A stretch of DNA of 22,028 nucleotides from QHVT01 sp036387915 (GTDB lineage Bacteria; Acidobacteriota; Thermoanaerobaculia; Gp7-AA8): the NCBI GenBank assembly GCA_036387915.1, contig DASVSV010000094.1, positions 1 through 22,028 of the forward strand, written 5' to 3'. The notes below the pieces were generated by a model. The model was given only the letters and a program-made list of their open reading frames with translations. It had not been told where the DNA came from and made no database searches. The stretch's first letter is position 1. Each line of letters begins with the position of its first letter. Of the stretch, positions 8,001-12,971 are shown piece after piece. The position numbers and the translations under genes are program-made.

Positions 8001-8266
8001 TTGACCGTCAGCACGTCCCCGCCCAGCACCAGCCACGACGCCTCGTCGATCTTCACCTCGATTACCCCATCGGGCAACCCGGTGAACGCAAACCCGCCGT
8101 CCTTCCCCGTCACCGTCTCGCCGAGGGAGGTCCCGGTCACCGGCACCAATGCCTGCACGGGCACGCCCTCGACGACGTTGTCCTCGCGGAACACAAACCC
8201 CGTCACATCCGCGGCACGCACCGCCCCGGCCAGAAGAATCGCGAAGAGCAACGAGAGTCGTTTCAT
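5030..8266 (-). CDS. Secreted multi-repeat carboxypeptidase-regulatory-like domain protein
   Basis: A 1078-residue exported protein made almost entirely of beta-sandwich repeats. Seen: a signal peptide (MKRLSLLFAILLAGAVRA, cleavage near residue 18-19), then about twelve tandem units of 70-90 residues. Each has the pattern 'V-G-V-(D)-G-x-P-(V/L)-A-x-A-x-V' followed by 'D-G-x-(F/Y)-x-(I/L)...G-x-Y-x-(L/V)-x-(V/A)'. Examples are VSGTVTLNGKPLANAPV, IRGRVVDAEGKPVGRARV, VTGRVTDEAGLPIAEADV and VEGTVVDAVTRQPIANAIV. This is the carboxypeptidase regulatory-like (CarbopepD_reg) fold, common in surface proteins and TonB-linked partners of Bacteroidota and Acidobacteriota. There is no catalytic domain, TM anchor or sorting motif, so an adhesive, structural or ligand-binding role is inferred. 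Residues 102-113 come from a palindromic DNA repeat carried in frame. No clear Shine-Dalgarno precedes the ATG. Confidence 0.85.
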   Translation of the reverse strand: MKRLSLLFAILLAGAVRAADVTGFVFREDNVVEGVPVQALVPVTGTSLGETVTGKDGGFAFTGLPDGVIEVKIDEASWLVLGGDVLTVNLLTTPPKEQRERPSALPSPRVRGEATVSGTVTLNGKPLANAPVIVQGLADRSLEPLRVVTNAKGQFRATGLEPLRYAVVIDDRLNPRVRMPHSGKMYAEGQEPFIVDLRKAGEAAANVELTAAPVIRGRVVDAEGKPVGRARVLLTIANRPVLDFVHRPADRTTPDGRYAIAAPEWSPTETVNVAVTAPLRSTFRSKAFPLGTADRTVDIALPKLEPVQVRVTDRAGKPVADARVAFAPAADGAPVEMLEVSAQSGARANAAGEVTLHLAPDAYDFVAAAKDFQTGSVTKRIAKAGTVDVMLERAATLRGRVHRGDRGVPDVHVTILSGSRTRRDASANTDAEGKFEIGGLAPGPYRLGIFQMDQLIDRTMEVEAPGNVDVALPPAGTLQARVIDAATGGPVREFAFSVEPVTDQARTRGPGGVQRGQHAEDGTFRVTVPVGTYRVTVGAMGYTSSDPLEVRVTEEGAPPLDIPLGRGISVTGRVTDEAGLPIAEADVMVVGAELQRMGRRPAPRVGPGHARSAEDGTFTITGVEAGEAQMTVRKQGYVAFRKSLEAEGPLSIDVKLVRGMSLPGIVTRGGKPVAGAQISASTSAVGGEHQNAVSGEDGRFVLTGLVPARYTVSAFHEEQQAEVREVDPARQKEVAISLDPKPRGIIYGTVTGIPANLGGKYVQRSVSVQSPEGGADGPIDEAGNYRIENAPLGSVIVMAHVESSTHNSRSSVRRQVELAAGQPLRVDLELSGNVRVTGRVTHEGKPLPGAHVGFSSEDGTTASAMTRDDGGYEIALPAAGRYHIYARAEQISDRHFQTVREVRGGETIDIDLREQIVEGTVVDAVTRQPIANAIVTLAPAMNAVMSISGEVPTDANGRFRMTTSGTGTHRLVAAAPGYAYRSMPVVSNTTHYAFELQPAAELRVRVVDSRSGTPLEAHLMLHEAGGAFVPGRVQRSGDGTSYGFSLPPGKYKLTAVVHGYTTRVVEVTAPGTIDVAME
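7927..7963. repeat. Palindromic repeat carried in frame within a gene
   Basis: CCTCTCCCCGC and GCGGAGAGG form an imperfect palindrome around ACAC. On the minus strand it encodes SALPSPRVRGE, in the linker between repeat units 1 and 2 of the surface protein. From general knowledge, 'PSPRxRGEG'-like peptides recur in unrelated GC-rich proteins, because a dispersed palindrome of this type is tolerated in linkers. I read it as an insertion rather than a protein motif. Confidence 0.55.
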
Positions 8267-8344
8267 TCGGGAAATGAAACGAGCGGCGGCGGGAGAAATA
8301 TGTCACGCGCGGACGTGGCTTAAACCCGCCCACCCCGGGACGGC

Positions 8345-8357
8345 GGGCTGAGGCCGC
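8345..8357. repeat. Left copy of a 13-bp direct repeat (possible target-site duplication)
   Basis: GGGCTGAGGCCGC occurs here and again at 8562-8574, exactly outside the terminal inverted repeats of the 8358-8561 element. That placement fits a target-site duplication or a recombination between repeats. Confidence 0.6.
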
Positions 8358-8561
8358 AATGGCGATGACTAAACGTGTTATTTGTCATCCTGAGCTGCAC
8401 GATTTTGGCCAGCGGCAGAAAGCACGAGGCGAAGGACCTTCCAATGCGCAACCTTCACAAAGCCGACCCCCATGGGAAGGTCCTTCGCCGCCACGCTTCC
8501 GGGGTTGTGGGTCCGTTCCTGCCGCTCAGGATGACAAATAACACGTACATTATCGCCATTG
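8358..8561. mobile_element. MITE-like inverted-repeat element, about 204 bp, non-coding
   Basis: The ends are AATGGCGAT (8358-8366) and ATCGCCATT (8552-8560). After a short variable spacer a second, perfect 22-base inverted pair follows: 8373-8394 and 8525-8546 (ACGTGTTATTTGTCATCCTG plus AG, and its complement). A third inner pair, GGCGAAGGACCTT at 8428-8440 and its complement at 8476-8488, closes the structure. The 'TTTGTCATCCTGAG...GAAGGACC' words resemble a widespread bacterial intergenic repeat. No transposase or credible gene lies inside, so it would be a non-autonomous element. The 8267-8706 gap contains this, the flanking direct repeats, a hairpin at 8665-8697 and no gene. Confidence 0.75.
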
Positions 8562-8574
8562 GGGCTGAGGCCGC
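8562..8574. repeat. Right copy of the 13-bp direct repeat
   Basis: GGGCTGAGGCCGC, identical to 8345-8357, directly follows the right end of the inverted-repeat element. Removing the element and one copy joins GGCGGGCTGAGGCCGC to GCCTACGTCCC. The joined sequence itself looks like part of an older palindrome with the ACGTGG...ACCCGCC arm near 8313-8330. Confidence 0.6.
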
Positions 8575-8664
8575 GCCTACGTCCCGTTGCAGCACGGCGC
8601 GCGACTGGATCTGCGAGTCGTGTCCGTCCGCCGCCCGGAGGTGGCGCGGGACGCCGCCTGCTCA

Positions 8665-8697
8665 GATCGCACGAGGAAGGCTGCCTCCCGCGCGATC
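8665..8697 (-). terminator. Hairpin downstream of the four-gene operon
   Basis: GATCGC/GCGATC (6 bp) encloses an imperfect GAGG/CCTC inner stem, starting about 10 bases beyond the TAG of the last operon gene. There is no U-run after it on the minus strand, so termination may be weak or factor-assisted. Confidence 0.4.
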
Positions 8698-8706
8698 GAG
8701 CGGGCA

Positions 8707-9444
8707 CTATTTCCCCGCGACATTCAATCGGATTTTCTGAGGCGGTGCATCGGCGCGGCGAAAGAGGACTGGCTGCCGGTCAATCTGCAGATCGACACAG
8801 TTCGCAGATGATGTTGGCTGAGGCGTCGCCTCTGGCAGCGTGTGCTCAATCACTCCCGAAGAGGGTCTCTCGGTCGCGGTCGTCGTCGCCGCCATTGCTG
8901 CAAAGGGGCGCGCCAACATTGCGAGGAAACCACTACGTCGGACGTGCACCGGCGCACGCACCTCCACATCGACTCCCGCACGAAAGTACCTGGCCGCGTC
9001 CGGTCCGGCGGGGAGGCGGAGCATGGACGTTCTTTCGATTATCGGGCCGGTGGGAGTGTCGTCGCGCTCGATGATGAACACGAAGTTGCCATTAGCGCCG
9101 TTCGATCCGAGCCAGCGCGTGCTGAAGTAGAACTTCAGGTCGAGCAGGTCAGCCGTGCGTCGCGAACGGCGAGGCCGAACGACTGTCGAGTAGAGCTCGA
9201 TACATCCGGCGGCCGTGTATCGGCGGTCGTTGGCCACGATCGCAAGTTCAGACACCGTACCGCGGATGATGCGCACGCGTAGCGGCGCGCTCGGCAGCGA
9301 TCCGCGAAACTTGCAGCGGTCGCCACAATTGAACGCCGCGCTGTCGCTCGCATCGAGCGACACCACCCGTATGACCTCGGCCCCGGCGGCGAAGGTGTGC
9401 AGGATGACAACGAGAAACAGTACAACTGTCGCGATGTGCATCAT
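8707..9444 (-). CDS. Exported protein of unknown function, last gene of the EAD-peptidase operon
   Basis: A 245-residue protein I do not recognise. Seen: a signal peptide (MMHIATVVLFLVVILHTFAAGA, likely cleavage near residue 22), then a beta-rich region. Cysteines are at FNCGDRCKF, AAGC and ANC. The middle, LLDLKFYFSTRWLGSNG and NFVFIIERDD, looks like paired strands; the C-terminal third is low-complexity and ends QKIRLNVAGK. The start is well supported: GGAGG lies 6 bases before ATG 9444, and that A overlaps the previous stop as TGATG. Coupling to the membrane protein suggests it works outside the inner membrane with that protein's C-terminal segment. The FNCGDRCKF motif resembles ICTADCEF in that segment. 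A lipobox is absent. Function is unknown; it could be a periplasmic sensor, regulator or toxin-like partner. Confidence 0.75.
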   Translation of the reverse strand: MMHIATVVLFLVVILHTFAAGAEVIRVVSLDASDSAAFNCGDRCKFRGSLPSAPLRVRIIRGTVSELAIVANDRRYTAAGCIELYSTVVRPRRSRRTADLLDLKFYFSTRWLGSNGANGNFVFIIERDDTPTGPIIERTSMLRLPAGPDAARYFRAGVDVEVRAPVHVRRSGFLAMLARPFAAMAATTTATERPSSGVIEHTLPEATPQPTSSANCVDLQIDRQPVLFRRADAPPQKIRLNVAGK

Positions 9445-10784
9445 CAGTTTCCTCCAAACCGGCGACCCCGCTCGTGCGGGACGAAGCTCGGCGACTTGAC
9501 TTGATTCGTGAACGCGACGTCCAGTATGTCCCGTGTGCTTACCTGCGCGGTGGGCGGCACTGCCTGAGCAACGCTGATATCTCCATCAGCGGGATAGAAC
9601 GCAAACGTCTTATTTCCGTCCACGCGAATGTGAAACTCGCAATCCGCCGTGCAAATATACGGGTACTGCATCGAGGCTACCGTACGTGCGTAGGTCCATG
9701 GCACCGGGAGCAGCGCGCCGAGCAATGCCAGAGCGATTGTGACGATCAGCGCCCAATTCCACGTCCGAGGCAGGTTCCAAGCGCGGTTGTGGCTTGGGAC
9801 TGTGAGCTTGCGGAGCGCCGCGATGCCGAGAGCGCAGATGGCGATAGTAAAGACGACATCGAGGAGGTAGACGCCGTAGAGATTCTGCGTGTGGCCGAGT
9901 GCGCTCTCGCCGCCACAGAGGAGTTTTGCCTGGGGGAAATCAGCGATGCGCGAGCAGACCACCCCGGACCAGATCTTCTCCGCCCGCGAAAGGAACATTC
10001 CGGGCGGGTCGAACGTGCGCGCTTCGATGCCCATTTTTGTAAGAACGCCGGTGAATCCCAGCACCGGCAGGTCATACCAGAGCGTCTTCACGAACGCACC
10101 GATGGAGACAAGCGGCGTTACGACCGCAGGAATGTATGCTCGCTCGACGATTGGAGGACGTCGGACGGCAAAGTACAGAACCACACCGGCGAGGACTGTA
10201 ACGAACAAGGCGCCGATCGGGTTGTAGGCGAAGTAAGTCACCGCGACCACAAGAGTACGCCCTACGAAACGTAGACCCGCCGCGGCAGACTCACCAGGCG
10301 AAGTGAATGCGTCGCCGAAACCGCTGTCTGGGAGCTCGAACAGGTGATGTGTCGACTCGCGTGCGAGCACGCCCACGAACGCGAAGCATCCGACTGCAAT
10401 GCCGAACCAAGCCACGATCATGACGCGCGCACGCTCGATAAATCCGGGCGCACGCTGCGTGACCAGAGCGTCCGCAATCGCTGCGGCCGGGACATTCTGC
10501 TGCGCTGCCCACTTTGTATACTCCTGAAGGTATCGTGGAAGCTCCGGGACATTGGGGTGGAGCTCGGAGGCCACGGCAACGAGATCGTCCAATGTGTTCT
10601 GCCGGATAGCTTCATTGACGATGTTCGTCCAGTTCTCGACTGACCGGGTGCTGTACGCGATCATTCCGTCCTGAACGCCCGCGTGATCGACCACCATTCG
10701 CGAGGCGGCTTCGTCGGGGAAAAGTCGGTCGAGCGTATCGATTAACTTCATGAGCGCGACGGGCCGCCGGACGTTGTCAGGCAT
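9444..10784 (-). CDS. EAD1-like domain fused to a multi-pass membrane protein
   Basis: A 446-residue protein. Residues about 10-82 (LMKLIDTLDRLFPDEAASR, NWTNIVNEAIRQNTLDDLV, ELHPNVPEL) match the effector-associated domain 1 pattern: 'L--L---FP', a central AG, W-x-N-I, a basic/acidic helix and a final 'P-x-x-P-x-L'. Such domains are known to pair homotypically between adaptors and effectors in bacterial conflict systems. After a linker come about five or six TM helices near 121-141, 177-207 (one or two), 218-235, 302-324 and 343-363. A final ~80-residue beta-rich tail carries ICTADCEF. The arrangement suggests a cytosolic EAD1 head and an extracytoplasmic tail. ATG 10784 overlaps the peptidase stop by 8 bases and has GGGAG nearby; M12 is a weaker alternative. 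I know of no named family for the membrane part. It may be a pore-forming or anchoring effector. Confidence 0.75.
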   Translation of the reverse strand: MPDNVRRPVALMKLIDTLDRLFPDEAASRMVVDHAGVQDGMIAYSTRSVENWTNIVNEAIRQNTLDDLVAVASELHPNVPELPRYLQEYTKWAAQQNVPAAAIADALVTQRAPGFIERARVMIVAWFGIAVGCFAFVGVLARESTHHLFELPDSGFGDAFTSPGESAAAGLRFVGRTLVVAVTYFAYNPIGALFVTVLAGVVLYFAVRRPPIVERAYIPAVVTPLVSIGAFVKTLWYDLPVLGFTGVLTKMGIEARTFDPPGMFLSRAEKIWSGVVCSRIADFPQAKLLCGGESALGHTQNLYGVYLLDVVFTIAICALGIAALRKLTVPSHNRAWNLPRTWNWALIVTIALALLGALLPVPWTYARTVASMQYPYICTADCEFHIRVDGNKTFAFYPADGDISVAQAVPPTAQVSTRDILDVAFTNQVKSPSFVPHERGRRFGGN

Positions 10785-11757
10785 CGAACGTCACTCCCAC
10801 TGATACGAGTTCGGCGAGGACGGTCGTAATGGCGATTCCCTCGTTTCGATAGAACGATCGTTTAGTACCCGGCTCGCGGATCATGCCGCCGCTGTGGTGC
10901 AGAGCCACTACGTGCCATGCGTCATTGAAAACCGGCGCGCCCGAGGAGCCGGGAAGGGTGTCGGTTAGATACTGCACGCGCCCCTCGCCTGCGAAGACAA
11001 CAGTGTTGTGGTAAAGACCGACCTGCTTCGGGCCGCCGCCGGGATGCTGAATGATGTTGACGAACGCGTTCACCTTCGTCTCCACAGCCTGCAGCGGAAT
11101 GAACCCCCACTTCTGCTCCGCCGCGGCTTTGATACCGATCACCGTCCAGTCGTTGGCGGCGCTGGTGTGGAAGCGGCGGCGGTCGAGCTGATAGGCGCTG
11201 ATCGCGGCGTCGGTCCCCGAAGCCGTCGCTTGGTAGTTGAACTGCGCCACCGCGTCCTCCGCTTCTTCGAAGGTTGGCAGCACGTGATTGTTCGTCAGCA
11301 TCCACCCGCCACCGATCAGGAAACCTGTGCCGCTGCTGCCGTCGGATCGGACAATGCGTGCAACGGAGCGGGAGACCGTCAATCCGACGTCGAGAAATGC
11401 AATAGGAAGCAGCGTGCTCTGTGCGCCGGTGATTTTCTCGAGTTGCGCAGCGTCGACGGGAGCTTCCCACCGCATTGGCGGTGCTTTCCTGACTGGGGGC
11501 TCGCCTGTCTTGAGGGCGACGAGAATAGGGTGATCGGGATGATCGCGAAGCGCGCAGTCGAGAACCGCACGCGACTTGCTCTCGCCTCGTTCGGAGTACT
11601 CGAGGATGTTGTACCAGTTGATGAGCGAGGCCGGATCGAACCGGATCATCCGCGGCGGAAGTCCGGCGCAGGCGACGACCCTTCGCGATTCGTCGATGGT
11701 CGGGTAGAGATCCGCCAGCGCGTCATTGAGAGTGCTCAGCCAGTCGTTCCAAGCCAT
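10777..11757 (-). CDS. EAD1-like/trypsin-like serine peptidase fusion
   Basis: A 326-residue protein with two parts. Residues about 6-82 form an EAD1-like adaptor: LNDALADLYPTIDESRRVV, an AGLPP turn, LINWYNILEYSE and a DHPDHPILVAL end, paralleling the head of the downstream membrane protein. Residues about 115-320 form a chymotrypsin-fold peptidase with an intact triad: His158 in LTNNHVLP, Asp203 in ANDWTVIGI and Ser272 in LPGSSGAPVF. The family signature GTGFLIGGGWMLTNNHV is present. There is no signal peptide, so it should act in the cytoplasm. The ATG follows the previous stop without a gap (TGAATG), implying coupled translation and a fixed stoichiometry. EAD-trypsin fusions are known as effectors in NTP-dependent and related conflict systems, where activation cleaves host or partner proteins. 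Here no STAND or other NTPase is visible nearby. The target is unknown. Confidence 0.85.
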   Translation of the reverse strand: MAWNDWLSTLNDALADLYPTIDESRRVVACAGLPPRMIRFDPASLINWYNILEYSERGESKSRAVLDCALRDHPDHPILVALKTGEPPVRKAPPMRWEAPVDAAQLEKITGAQSTLLPIAFLDVGLTVSRSVARIVRSDGSSGTGFLIGGGWMLTNNHVLPTFEEAEDAVAQFNYQATASGTDAAISAYQLDRRRFHTSAANDWTVIGIKAAAEQKWGFIPLQAVETKVNAFVNIIQHPGGGPKQVGLYHNTVVFAGEGRVQYLTDTLPGSSGAPVFNDAWHVVALHHSGGMIREPGTKRSFYRNEGIAITTVLAELVSVGVTFDA

Positions 11758-12900
11758 TCACATGCCCTCCGTCGGAATCAAATCCGGCTGCAGTGTGCGA
11801 ATGGCGTCGATTAGCACGGCTATCTTTGCCGGGGGCACGCACAAGATGAAGCGCTGAGCCTCGTGCACGGCGGCGTCGCCCCGAAACCATGTGGCTGGCG
11901 GAATCCCGATCTCCGACGAGATCCGCCGCAGCTCGCCATGACTGAGACCGGAAAGGACACCCTGCAGAACCTCTGTGACATTATGGCCGAGCATCGCGTC
12001 CTCGATCCGGCGATTCAGCAACTCTTCGGCGACCCGCAGTTCGGCAGGAGAGTGATAGCGCGAGGCCCACATCGGCTGCGCGACATCAGCGTCGATCAAG
12101 TACTCGCCTTCGCGCCCTTCGGCGCGGCAGTAGTCGTCGAAGAAACCGGAGATCTCCTGGCGCATGCGGGGATCGGTCGAATAGCCCGTAGCGAAGACGA
12201 AGTCGAACAACTCCGCCTTCCCATCGAAGTACCGCATGATCGAGAACGGGTGAATCGCCGCGGCGGCGCCGTCATCGATCACTTCGACTGTATCGGGCCC
12301 GTCGATGCGTATATACGCGCGCGGGATACCGCGCGTAGATGGAAACTCCGCTGACCAACCCCGGGCCATGGCCTGCCAAGTCGCTTTGTAGATGCGGACG
12401 ACCGACCCTTCACGAAGACGGCAGTGCTCCCATACTTCCGGGGACACCAAGGCGGGCACACCCGCCGAAACATTCGCTGAGGATGTGAGCGTGATGAGGC
12501 GGTACCCGGCTTCGGACGGCGGCAGCTTAATCGTGCCCACGCCGCCGCTGACGAGACTCGATTTGCCCATAGGGCGCAGCGTGATCGAGTTCCCGTCACG
12601 ATATTCGACGAGTTTCTCTCCCTCGCGCCGATGCGCCTGCGCGCCGGCCATCCAGAACAAACCCGGCACGCGCGCTACCCACTCGGACACGATCACCTCA
12701 TTTGGGACGTCGACGTTTGAACCGAATGGCGTCCGAAGCCCGAACACGTTCGGCCAGAAGTATTCATCGGCCGAGAAATGCACATTCAGATTGAGCGTGT
12801 CGTTGCGGGATTCCTCGATCTCCACGCGTGCGTAGTTCGTGATCGCTTCAAGAATGCGTGCGCCATGCGCAGCACGCTGAAGCGTCGGGACTGTCGGCAT
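11758..12900 (-). CDS. Unknown beta-rich protein with C-terminal adaptor-like (EAD-type) domain
   Basis: A 380-residue protein, first in the operon. Residues 1-210 look beta-rich, with motifs such as HFSADEYFWPNVFGLRTPFG and GYRLITLTSSANVSAGVP; I cannot assign them to a family. Residues 215-305 are mixed to helical. Residues about 308-374 (VLSGLSHGELRRISSEIGI, then VHEAQRFILCVPPAKIAVL and RTLQPDL) fit the small helical effector-associated type. The pattern is 'L-x-x-L-x-x-x-E-L-x-x-I-x-x-x-I-G-I', a repeated helix, and a final R-x-x-x-P. This differs from the EAD1 form in its neighbours. No TM or signal is seen. GAGGA stands about 9 bases before the ATG, and the gene starts 71 bases after pheT. 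As the only operon member with a large unknown domain, it is a reasonable candidate sensor or regulator of the peptidase. That role is inference. Confidence 0.7.
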   Translation of the reverse strand: MPTVPTLQRAAHGARILEAITNYARVEIEESRNDTLNLNVHFSADEYFWPNVFGLRTPFGSNVDVPNEVIVSEWVARVPGLFWMAGAQAHRREGEKLVEYRDGNSITLRPMGKSSLVSGGVGTIKLPPSEAGYRLITLTSSANVSAGVPALVSPEVWEHCRLREGSVVRIYKATWQAMARGWSAEFPSTRGIPRAYIRIDGPDTVEVIDDGAAAAIHPFSIMRYFDGKAELFDFVFATGYSTDPRMRQEISGFFDDYCRAEGREGEYLIDADVAQPMWASRYHSPAELRVAEELLNRRIEDAMLGHNVTEVLQGVLSGLSHGELRRISSEIGIPPATWFRGDAAVHEAQRFILCVPPAKIAVLIDAIRTLQPDLIPTEGM

Positions 12901-12971
12901 TCCGGAATTCCTCTATTGTAGGTGAGACGCGCGAGAGGCTTTTCCCTACCCCGGCCGCGAAAATGTTCCGG

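Noticed and set aside
6440..8323. A 627-codon plus-strand open frame
   Set aside because: It lies opposite the twelve-repeat secreted protein and encodes a low-complexity Arg/His/Asp-rich product; the minus-strand frame has a signal peptide and regular domains.
8359..8541. A 60-codon open frame inside the inverted-repeat element
   Set aside because: It is produced by the symmetric repeat sequence, has no ribosome-binding site and no domain.
8345..8574. CRISPR-like array
   Set aside because: The repeats are inverted or a single direct pair, not regularly spaced direct repeats with spacers.
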